Positions 53,401 through 64,000 of a DNA stretch of 64,000 bases are shown here, in pieces. Within the stretch, counting starts at the first letter, position 1; each line of letters opens with the position of its first letter. The stretch comes from Galaxea fascicularis (taxonomy: Eukaryota > Cnidaria > Anthozoa > Scleractinia > Euphylliidae), in the NCBI GenBank assembly GCA_948470475.1, contig OX419342.1:22041077-22105076 (forward strand), written 5' to 3'. A program made the translations under genes and the position numbers. Below the pieces are notes generated by a model. The model did no database searches and was not told the origin of the DNA. It saw only the letters and a program-made list of their open reading frames with translations.

Positions 53401-56400
53401 GACCGATATGTTATAATACATATGTAGTAAAACTCATTCGTGTGATGAAGAACGCTCTATTCATATGCCTACATGCCAAGGAACAACAAAAGTAAAAGAA
53501 TTTGAGACTTTTGTTTTCGGTGGACAAGGATTACAAAATTGGTCACCTCTGTTTGTACCTGCAATTACGCCCATTACCATTAGACATATCGTTAACAAAC
53601 AATATGATTAATAATTTAGTAGAGAAAGTGTTTGCATTTTGCTTAGTTAAAGGATTTGTATTTTTAACTTAGCGTAGGAAATTCGTTTCACTTTTTGTTT
53701 GCCCCATAACATCACAGACTTCTTGGGTGCGGGTTTTGAAAGGAAATCATTGAATGTTGTTAAAGAAAAGCGATTGTCGTATCGAACGTTTGGCTCTGTT
53801 TACATACCAGCACTCATACAAACACAAGCTGAGAGCTTTATCTGTAGTTGTGGCGGGGGAATCTAGATACAGATATTCGAATTCACTCTCTATGTTCGAA
53901 TTTCCCATCATTCGGTCACTCCTTCCGGTAAATGTAGGACTTGTTTTACCGAGAGAGAGCAATATATATTTGGGAGGAAAAAGGACTTGCAATAGTAACG
54001 CAGTCTCTTTTTACTGTAATGATTTATAACCAGCGGAGACTTGAGTTTCTGGAAGGGATAGCTGTTTACTCGTCCTTTAGCGTGCATGGCACTAGCTTTT
54101 CCCTTAACCTGTACTAACGCCCACGTGCTATAGAACAAATTTTAAGGGGAAAAAAGGAGAAATAATCAAATAAAAAAAGCGCTTTTATGATTATATGAAG
54201 GGTGGGAAAGTTTTGGGAATTGAAATGAAATGTCTTACTGTGCCCACGTGCCATCGCAGGAATCGGCACCTATATCCTTCGTAAAAACAACCGAAGGCAG
54301 ATATGAACTGACTGAAGAAGTTGCGGAAGGGAAACTGTTTCTCAATGCTTTATCGCCTTGGTCAAATGTTAACCTGAAAATTTCAGTTGACTGACGAGAA
54401 TCGTAAGCGAATTAATGCACGTTGTTATTACTTTGCTGTGGCGATGTTGTAGCGCAATTTTTCTGTAGTTATTTTTCTCCATGTTCGCATTCACTTCTCT
54501 CAGTTGATGCAGATCAACGTGAAGCAATTAAGTGATAAATGAAAAAAACAGAGATTTCATTTTTGTTCCGGGAAGGAGAAGGTGTTCGCTTTGTATGTTG
54601 GTCGTAATGACAGTTTGTTACCTGTTTTTGATTCCCATTCCCCAGTGGAAGCTGCCTCAACAAACAAAGAAATATAATCGGTGTGAGAGAGTCGCAGTGT
54701 GGTATTAACTGAAGTTTATCCAACTAAAGCTAAAGAACCGAACAAAAAAGCTTCTACGGTCTATGTAAAGAATATTTACTTTCGTAAACATTTATATGTC
54801 ATCACGGTTTTTACGCCTCCGTTTACCTTTAGACATATCCTCACCGAACAATAGCGGGACAGAAAAGCGGCCGCTTATGTTTCCTAGTGAGAAGAAACGT
54901 ATTATTAGATTCTTTATTTGCATTCCTCCACGAAAAACACTAATTCGTTTTCTTTTTATCTATGTACGTGCCATCAGACTCAGTAACGGAACTCCACAGT
55001 AGAGCAGCTGCGCTGTTCCTGGTGTCCTGTTTTTAGTCGGTTCCAACATGCTTCTCAGTTTGACCACAACAGGACATCTTGCAGTTTGCAAATAGGATTT
55101 ATCGCGATTCATTACACTTTCGGAATTTACTGACATTAGAAAGGAAAGTCAGTCCCAAATTGCTAAAGCTCCGAATGGTCGAGGAGAAAGATTTAAAGGA
55201 AATAAATACAGACGATGGAAATTCACACTGAGCGTAGTCGCAGGGTTTGGATAGTTTCAAGCAGGTGCGCAAACGGTTTGCTTGCAGCCTTAACAAAACT
55301 TCAAAAACGTTGCTTTGGAATGTAGGTCGCCGATCGCTTCCTTTACTTTTGTACGCTTTCACTTCTTTTTCAAAGCTAAGAGGGAAAAAATTGTAAATGG
55401 TACTGTTTTACCACATGTAGATGAGAACAGAATAATCCCTAAGTTGTGTTCAGTTTCTTGTATTGTTATATTAACACAGACTTAAATATACGAACACAGA
55501 TTGTGAGAGTAAAACTGATGATTAATTTATCCAGCCTGTTTCTTTTAAATCTAAATTAAACCTGAAACGCAAAGAGCCGCAAAATGGCCTTGTTTGTTTG
55601 AAATAAGCATGACCGGCAATCGCGACATGCACACACGATAATCCTTTTCATAACAAAATTAAGCTGAAACGAGCTTCTAATTCTCGCGAGTGTCTTGAAG
55701 CTGATGTAAAGTCCCCTTAGCTTGTTGCTTCTTTTGAAAAGCTTCACCATCATGATTAAATAGAAAATGGAATAATTTTCATGTACCTAGGGAATCTGGA
55801 AGACCCTGAAAAAGCTATAAAATCTTACTATTTAAAAGTGTCTGCAAAATAAGTCAAGCGAACCGATTTGCTAAAGCGAGTAAAATGCTCTGGCACAAGC
55901 TATGAAGACGAGAACTGATTATATGTCGTCTGATTATCGTGAACTCACATCTTTACAACACACACATCGACGTTTAGTTGAACTTCTACAGTTCGGTTCG
56001 CTCAAAACGTCAGTCGCAAAGAATTAAGCACGGTCAATTTTCTTGAGTCGTTTCTCTTGAATGAATCCTAAACTCTTGTAGAAATGTCGCTGTGCTGATA
56101 ACCGTCGCAAATACACTCGTTGTACTTTCTTGTAATGACCTTTAGGTGTTCTCTTTGTTCTTGAAATTCATTAGTAAGAAAGGTTGATAGATGCTGTTTG
56201 TTATTCAAGGTTAAAATAACCTTTCATATGACGCCTTGGGAACTGAAAACCAGCAGAGGTGGGAAGAAAACCACGTCTCCTTTCATTTTCTCAAATAAAG
56301 AACCGACCCGCGCCTGATATTTTAAAAATCTTGCTGTTTAATAGTCTTTTTCCAAACTTGAAAACGTAACTGAACAAACCGCCCGTACTTAGAACAGGTA

Positions 56401-59400
56401 CGTAATGTGATTTCAAGTTAGTGTAGTAAGACAGACATGGTACTGGAAACTAGACATTCTGTCGTTTTCTTAAGAGAAATATAAACCTACATTGTTCAAA
56501 TGAAGTCCAAGTAAATCTCGTTTTTTGAAATTATCACCACAGTTTCATAGAATTAATCATCATCAAGAGGTTAATTCGGTTTTGTATTGCTGTAATTATG
56601 TGCTAGCTTAGTTAGGTCGGTAGAGTTCTCAGTCTACGAACGCAAATTTCCTACGCTTGACGATGTTTACCCTGCTCAAACAAACAATATCCCAAGAAGC
56701 GAGGAGTGGTTTCTTAACCACTTTCAAAATGGATAATTTGCTAATTCGCACCTTATTTTTGTTTAGTAACCTGCAAAACGCTTGCTTTTTGACCTACTTC
56801 GGAATTGGGCGATAATGAGAACTTTCACTTGCATCAAGCCCGGCTTTTAGCGGTGTTTCACAAATAACTGAGCTCCTACATATTCAAAATGACACCCCAT
56901 TTTCTATTTTTTTCGAAGACAACGCCTAACTTAGGCGGATTTATGGTTCCTAGAAGGGTTAAGAGTTAGGAGGATCTCGCAATTTTGTCTTCCAGTTGAG
57001 GAGATTCTATGTCAACCCGAGTGACATTTTTCTGTAGATACGTACAGTTTAATTGAGTAAGTGAAGACCCCCTTAGACTGAAACTGTATGATGTGCTTGT
57101 ACTGGGGAAAAACGTTGCTAGGAAAAAGGTGAGAAATTCTAATTTTTTGTCTCATTCGAAACCCCGTGCTGGGTAATCATTCCTGTTTTCCATATGTTTT
57201 TTGGACTTCAAGAAGATATGTCAACGGTCGGCTTTTGTTTTTTCTACCGGTATAGACTGACTAATTGTCACATAATGAGTCTGTTTTAACGTTACATGGA
57301 ATACTTAAAGAATATCTAAAAGAATGAAGATTTAGCATACTATGGCTGTACGTATGAACCGTTTTCATTTTTGTTCACTTTGGCTGGAACGTCTTTTATC
57401 CCGCATCGTCTTTTGTCGTAACTTTAACTTAAATTCTATATGCGTGTACTGTCACGGTCTTAATAACCTTTAAGTGCTTGGTTTTGACAGAATTGTCAGT
57501 GCATCAAGGCTTAAAAAACGAGAAAGTTTCTGTCTTTTGTCTTAAACTTTGTGTTTAATTAGCGAGTCATGAAATGTGTCTGTTTGTTAAGTCAAGCAAT
57601 CAAGGAAAACAGGTCAACACACCAGCGTTCCATCTGGACCTCTTTTTAACGGCACCGTCTTACCTCGGTAGTAGAATCATTGTACCACTGGATCTATTAT
57701 TTCTGGGTAGAAACAGCGTAACCCACAATAACTGTAAAAAGCTATTAAATTTCCACCAGTAAGAACACTACCATGATAGCTTTAGAGTATATTGTCACTC
57801 TTGCATTGTATCAACTACGAACCGACACCTTGCACAAACCTATAGTACCAGTAGCTCAACAAAGTTCTGCTCTCTGAGCCCCTATACCCGCAGGCAATAA
57901 CGAAAGACCTTCATCACAGGGCGACAGAAACCGACCTTTCAGTTGGAAAGTCTAATATTTATGTTTTCTGTCATTTTATCCTCAAGTCGTCGACGGCGGA
58001 ATGCTTTCTAATATGACCTTCAACGCACCACGCAAACGGAATAGTCATATCGGCTGTCGTAATTCCTCTTTAATTACATACTGATATAAAAGCGTGTGTT
58101 GGGAAGTGAAAAGAGCCTGCTTTGTTTATTGTTTTTAATAAGCAATCCACTTGGGCTGCGGTCGGTAAATGTCAATTGACAAAAGCTTTTCACCTCTAGC
58201 CTATTCCTCGCTACAGGTTTCACGTGCTGGCATTGTTACAACCCACAATTGTACCTATGAAGCTTTGTTTGTAACAGTGATATAAAATATGTGGACTTTC
58301 CATTTTGATTCAGGATTCAAGTCTGTGGATGTAAAGCTAAAATAGGCCATCTAAATGAAAACCAAACACAGGATAGTACTATTACGTAGTACTGTTATTG
58401 TTAAAATTTTAAGGGTTCCTTTGTCATCAGTGAATTTCTTACACTATGAATCTTACAAAGAAAAGAGTGGGTGTTGTTTTTTTGACCACCTACCCTTCAA
58501 GAATTCGCGGATTCTTGTTATGAGTGCCCCTAACCGAGCTTGCTGTTTTGCCTTCGACAAATCATCAACACTGAGCGTTTTTGTTAGACGACTTTTCAAG
58601 AAACAAAACAAAAATGCTAAAGCGTACTTAATAGTGCTTTCGAATTCTGCGACCTTCTATTGGAGAATTCACACCTTTTCCTCTTTACTCTTGGAGTTCT
58701 AGGTGCGCTAGTAAATAGCTCGATTTTGTAGTGGAGGGCTCGAAAATTGTATATTTGTTTGCCAACTGTTTCATATTTTGAGGTTGCTTTTATGGCGTGC
58801 TACTTACGCTAGCATAACCACGAAAAAAAAAACACGTTTGGGTCTTTTTGTTGAAACCATTTTGGATATAGTCTGTTGACTCTGTTAAGGTACAAATGTT
58901 GTCTTGGTTTCACGCAAAATAAAATACAATAGTACTTCTCGACAGCTTTCATTAAAGCGATCAAAGTCATTTATGAGACCAACTTCTACGTTACATCGAG
59001 CGAACATTTATATTTCTCTTTCTTTCAATTCTCATTTAGCAAATACGTAATTTGAATCATCATCATATATATAATATATCTGGATTAATTTTAAAAGTCT
59101 ATCTATTTGCATTTACAAAATAGCATCACATATATAAACAAAATACTAAGAAAATGTCGTTAATACTCCAATATGATACATCATATCAACATTAACACCA
59201 TCCTTGGAAGAGACTATTTTAAAATCATAGAAAAACTGGGTTAATTCATTTCTAACATCTCCTTTTTGAAAGGACGATTACAAGGAGCGCTAATCAAAAC
59301 ACGAAGGGAAGACATGCGTAAAATAACACTGTAACACGTTATTTCTATTCAATGAATTTTTCCTATAAAATCCTGATAAACCGAAAGTTTTACAAACTCT

Positions 59401-59540
59401 CTGGGAATATAATCAATAATTTTCTATTTCTTTGCCTTTGAGTGTCTAAAAATACTTGAATGAGCGCTATCGACGGCGAACGCCAAACAAAACAAGCCAG
59501 TGGTTAATCAACTATAACATTGTCCTTTTTCCTTCAACTT
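47430..59540. other. Long interval with no recognisable coding exon
   Basis: I found no exon with domain similarity and a paired splice context on either strand over about 12 kb. Open frames are all short (at most 115 codons, at 58355-58702) and compositionally random. Obvious transposons are also scarce compared with the WD40-gene introns. The right part must include the MEIS 3' UTR; a minus-strand AATAAA lies at 58125-58130. The interval could hold regulatory DNA for MEIS, but that is inference. Confidence 0.5.
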
Positions 59541-61328
59541 TTAACTCGAATGCATGTCCATTACGGGCTGTGACATTGACAACACATTTTCTGACGAAAT
59601 TAAAGTGGGTGAGGTTTGCGTGGAAGGTATAAGCTGAGATCCTGGATGGCCTGGATGACCCGGGTGACCAGGGTGATGGGGATGTGCGTGGGGATGTCCC
59701 GGTGGGGGCATCATCATGGCATGCGGGTGTCCGGGGATGTACATTGGCTGGGCTTGGTGAACTGACGTTGGAGGCATTGGCGATCTGTAGGCGTGAGTGG
59801 GCATCTGAGCATGCATTGAATGTGGTCCTCCAGTCATGGCAGACATAGGAGGGATTGTGCCGACTCCACTAACTGAGGGATCTCCGGTTTGAATATACCC
59901 TCTTGGTCCAAAATGTGCAGGCTGTGGAACTCCACCATCAATGTGGAAATTAGGATGAGGCGGCGGGTGATGCTGCTCTGGGTAATACCCAGGGGGTGCT
60001 CCAGGGGGGCCAAATCTTGGTCCCGGGGAAGGGAGGCCTTGACCAAGCGAATTTTTCCGACGTCTTGACTTGAATACCGTGACAACCGGTGACTTTCCTG
60101 CTCTGTTCGAGGCATCTATCATCGGCTGAACAATGCGCCTTCTTGCGTTGATAAACCTACCAAATGAATGCAAGAGTAGTAACTTCCTGCTCGTGATTAT
60201 CCGTACAAATATGAAAAACGTTAAGAGAGGGAAGCGTGAAAAAGGAAGGTAAAAGCCAAGAAGTGATCTAGTCAATCTTCATAGCACTCTTGCATAAGGC
60301 AATGCTTTCCCTGATGGACAAAATGTTATAAAACTTCCTTTACTCTTTACTGTGTGACGTGAAAAACGTCAATGCGCCTATGCTACCGAAAACCCCTCTA
60401 GCGCAACAATTGCACTCACCAGTTATTAACTTGAAGAATAGTTAGCCCTGTTTCTTGAGCCAGAGATCGCTTCTGTTCCTCGGATGGATATGGATGCTAA
60501 AAAGCAAGTTATCAAAAACTCGTTCACTTACTGCCACACAAAGGCCAATGTCGTGAAGAACAAATGCTTTTAAAAAGCTATAACTACACAGAAAAAAACA
60601 TCGAAATTACAGTAACAAAACACGACACGCAGATTAGACTTGAGCGTTTGTTTTAACGTATAGATAGAAGTGATAAGCTCTACCAAAATCGGCAAGAAAA
60701 CGTAACATTAAATACTCAAAATGATCAAACTATATATGAAGTGTGGTTCTTGAGCAGTGGCACTTCGTGGGACAGGTTTCAAGGACTAAACTGGTGCTTT
60801 AAAATCCACCAGTGTCTCCACCAGTCTAGAATATTTCGAGTTTCCATGCTTTGACGAATTTAAGACCCCTGCAGTTTAAGACGAGCTTGAGGATTCACTC
60901 AATTGTTCAGTTCCATTGTGTTTTAAGAAAAGAAAAAGACGATAAACTACAACAAACTCGCTATCGTGTTAAATGTATACGACTTGCGCTTTCTATTTCT
61001 CGCTTTCTATTCTGCTACGCGAGTTGCACCAAACAACCAAGCCTTTATAATAAAACACTGTCACAAGCTGTAGAAACTGTGTCAACGTTGTTATCAACTA
61101 AACTTTGGTCAGTTTAGAGAAAGTGATTGAGCCTCAACAGTAGTGTGTATTGGGTGAATGATGGTGGACAAGTGCTCACCGTTAAATGTTGAAAAAGCCA
61201 TGCCTTCATGATATTCGTGGCCGCTTTGGGAAAGATCCCTCTTTTCTTCTGGCTTTTCTTTGACTGTTCATCGTCCGTGTTGTCACCCGTGCCGTCTTCT
61301 GAGCCAACAGACGTGTTTAACGAAGGGT
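59541..61328 (-). CDS. MEIS: MEIS-class TALE homeobox gene, 3' coding exons (partial)
   Basis: Three exons encode the C-terminal half of a MEIS transcription factor, a nuclear DNA-binding cofactor of HOX and PBX proteins. Exon 61180-61328: acidic linker ([18 protein letters not shown]) then homeodomain start [20 protein letters not shown]. Exon 60420-60496: [17 protein letters not shown] and LTILQVNNW, including the PYP three-residue loop extension that defines TALE homeodomains. Exon 59541-60156: recognition helix [20 protein letters not shown], then a Pro/Gly/His/Met-rich tail with [12 protein letters not shown] and the end VMDMHSS. Boundaries (ttcag, ttag, gtag acceptors; gtgagc, gtgagt donors) and phases agree. 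The homeodomain matches bilaterian MEIS closely. A basic stretch, [12 protein letters not shown], follows it. The MEIS/PBC-interaction exons are not in the window and must lie to the right. Confidence 0.95.
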
Positions 61329-64000
61329 CTGAAATAAAGAGGCACGCCATGTCTTCTAAGAAAATACTGTCGTTACAGAGAGGCACTTGAAGACCTTATT
61401 CTGTTACACGTCGTATGTACTCATAGAATATTGAAGCAGACAGTAATGAATACGACGTGTTGTTAAGGCGATCACATTTGCAAGTTTTATCCCCCCATAC
61501 ACTTGAAAAAATCTAATAGCGTGGACAGGCAGTTCAGTTTGCGTATACGAAAGGATTATGATAGTTGTGACAGCCTAATTTTCTCGTGAAGGCCTCAAGG
61601 TTAACACTCTTTGGCTACTTCCAAAGAGAAGAGGCTTAGAGTAACACCTGCTGCTCTAGTTTCCTGTCAAAAAATCACAAAGACCTACTTGACACTTTCC
61701 CAGAGCTTTTCGCGATGGCGTTATTGGTGTCACTCAATACAAGACAACCCATTTCCTCCAAACACGTATTACAGAAACCACTCCAAGTTCCCATCGAAAG
61801 GATGATAGCGATAAGAGCCTTGTCCTATGGTCTGTTGACTTAGAGTTCTGGCCAAACAATGGTAAAGGCGGACGGTTTTTATTGAGCCGGTTATCGCGGC
61901 CAAAAAAATATTTTCTATTTTTCAATACAAGGCACCACCCTGCAAGCGAGAGCACGCACCGCTCGCTGGTCCCAGTCGCTATTTCTCACAGGACTGCATG
62001 CCACATTATGCCTGTAAGAAGCGACAATGCAAACAGTGGGTGGAAAAAGGAGGAAATGTTAGCTCAGTGTCTTGGATTAAGTAAACATCACGAAAGAATG
62101 CTAAATACTCCAAGTCAAACTTCTTTTCTATCGAAATGACATCTTTATGAAAATGAGGCGAATCATAAGCAAACATCTGGTTGTGAATACAAAAGAGCTG
62201 AAGGCCGGCGAAACATAACATGGAAACGCCTGGAGCGCCAAAACGAGAGGACACGCAGACAGGCAATAACGTTGGCGTGTAAGCCAACAGGATTAATAAT
62301 GGCAGTAATAATAAATCCTTTTTAGACGACACGCATGTATTTGTCACCCGAGCAGGAACATTCTTCACACATCAATTAGGATTAAAACGATCACTTTCAC
62401 TCATACATTAGAAGCCAGGGGTTTTGGCTTCGTTGATGAAATTTCATAGCCGAGTCAAATTGTTTTTTTTTTTTTTTTACTTTTCTAGGTAATAGCGGGC
62501 CTTGTGAGAACCTTGTGGAGAGTTTTACCCGTTTCAGTACATTGACAAGAAGCAATTAAGTTAATCGGACGCTATCTGCCGGTTTTATGGCTTTGTTTTC
62601 TATATCGGAAAGCAACAAAAACCGAGATGGGAAACTTGAGCTAGATTTCAACTACCTTCAACAAGCCGATAAGACGGTGAATAGCCGACCAACCGTAGAA
62701 TCCGAGTTATTTGAGCTTAATTAATTTGTTCAAGGAGCACTGCCCTGATAAAAGACTAGAGCTTTACCGCCATGAGAAAAATTTACAAAGGAGAGGTGCT
62801 TGAAACTTGACACCCCCTACACTTCGACGCTGACAAAACCCATCAGATTCACTTAAATACTTACAACAGCCCTTAGCCATACTAATTCATGTTACTCCTC
62901 TTTCACCTGTTATGCGCTCGTGACAGCAATAAAGCTCTTGAAACTGTTTTCCATGAGGCATCTTCGAGAGGGCATAGAAAGAACAAAATTCCAAATCCAC
63001 TTGACAGCCTACGCCTGCGAAAAGTTAGCGATCTGAGGCGCAACCGTGGACCTCCGCAAGAAATGTCGCGCACTAATTTGGCAGAGCTCGTTCTTCTTTG
63101 TTTTTCAGTTCTAGAATCCCGAAACTAAACCCCGGAGATTGTAGATATAAGTGACGACAAAAGCATAATGAATTATTGGTTGACACTACTTCAGGAAATT
63201 ACTGGAGGAAATTGCAAGAGGCTATCTTGTCAGATTTATCAAAGAATCAAGAAATGCTGTCAAGACTTGAGACAATGACAGAAAGGGATGGTACACATGC
63301 ACTTAAATGAAAGGCAAGCTATTATCGACTTCAATATTTTTAAAATACACACATTTTCCAACTTAAGTGAGCTATATGAAATCTTGACATCGAAAGCTTG
63401 GAACGAATAACGACAAGAAGCTCTTGTCAAATTGTCCAAATGGCCGGTGTAGCCCTGCGGTTAATTAGCATTTGGCTCGATTCCTGGGAGACAAAAACAA
63501 TTGCTGATTAGTGGCGAAGTCGAAACTCTCAAGAAAACCCTTGTCTCTGACAGGCAAAGACACTTTTATAAATACTCTTTCGTCCATTAGAAACGATTTC
63601 TTCAGTTTTCTCTTTTCAAAGGCTTGATGTTTGACACTTGGTAAACGAAGATGGCACATCTGTTACTAGCTGTTAATTTTATCGTCCCACTATTGTCAAA
63701 ATAATTTTTTCAAACGATTTTTTCCATTGTTTAAACGTACAAAGCGAGCTAGGCTTGACGAAAAAAAAAATTATTCCGTTCGCTTGGCCTTAATTGTAAC
63801 TTTTCTTTGACAATTAGTCATGTTTGCACTAGAAAATATTCTTGTCACTCCGCAATCAAAGAAGGCGTTCACTAAGAGAGAAACACGCGATAAGCTATCC
63901 ACGAACTTTTTACGGATCAGTTCGAAGTCTGATTATCTCACCCTGTCTGTTTATTATTCGGAAGGACAAAAACAACAAACCACGAAAGTGCTGGGGGAAA
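61329..64000. other. MEIS intron; no exon recognised
   Basis: The sequence upstream of the homeodomain exon shows no MEIS-domain exon on the minus strand (no DNFCHRYI-like or KGKMPIDL-like reading). Short frames on both strands lack support. A poly-T tract lies at about 62462-62480. The next upstream MEIS exon is expected beyond 64000. Confidence 0.5.

Noticed and set aside
52864..53495. Two plus-strand frames of 84-90 codons
   Set aside because: No similarity to known proteins, no promoter or splice signals, and the frames do not link; treated as chance ORFs.
58355..58702. 115-codon plus-strand frame near the MEIS 3' end
   Set aside because: No domain, no splice context and random composition; it lies where the MEIS 3' UTR may extend.

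Overview
The window is intron-rich animal nuclear DNA. It has short coding exons separated by large introns, many short inverted-repeat transposons, and tRNA-derived SINEs. The gene content (a MEIS-class TALE homeobox gene, a C4 nuclear receptor, an EF-hand/WD40 protein) and the SINE and ribozyme-element types suggest an anthozoan cnidarian, most likely a stony coral. That taxonomic call is inference; no marker in the window proves it.

Layout. At 1-3.4 kb, one nuclear-receptor DNA-binding-domain exon lies on the minus strand (1788-2066); the rest of that gene is beyond the left edge. From 3.6 to 43.9 kb a single minus-strand gene fills the window. I could chain about 35 small exons with consistent splice sites and phases into a protein of about 1,200 residues: an EF-hand-like N-terminus followed by many WD40 repeats, of the WDR49/WDR64/WDY type. 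One internal exon is unusually long and encodes a very acidic insert. Its introns hold nearly all the mobile elements: a Mutator-like element with a perfect 9-bp target duplication, pogo/Tigger-like and other hairpin MITEs, SINEs, a 32-bp minisatellite and tandem duplications. At 43.9-44.3 kb a CCAAT-box-rich divergent promoter separates this gene from a short plus-strand transcript with a possible 31-residue ORF. From about 46.4 to 59.5 kb I see no coding exon. At 59.5-61.3 kb on the minus strand lie the last three coding exons of a MEIS gene (homeodomain and His/Pro-rich C-terminus); its N-terminal exons lie to the right of the window.

Most interesting item. At 6854-6898 on the minus strand there is a complete type-I hammerhead ribozyme motif (stem I, CUGACGA core, stem II, GAAA, a palindromic stem III and a cleavage site after GUC). 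It sits inside a 260-bp element with a 35-bp internal inverted repeat (34/35 matches), bounded by a perfect 14-bp direct repeat. That is the architecture expected of an animal retrozyme or a Penelope-related hammerhead retroelement, inserted in an intron of the WD40 gene with the ribozyme in sense with the host transcript.

The three genes have no evident functional link beyond adjacency. The WD40 gene and the short plus-strand transcript could share a promoter. The long non-coding interval could hold cis-regulatory DNA for MEIS (inference).
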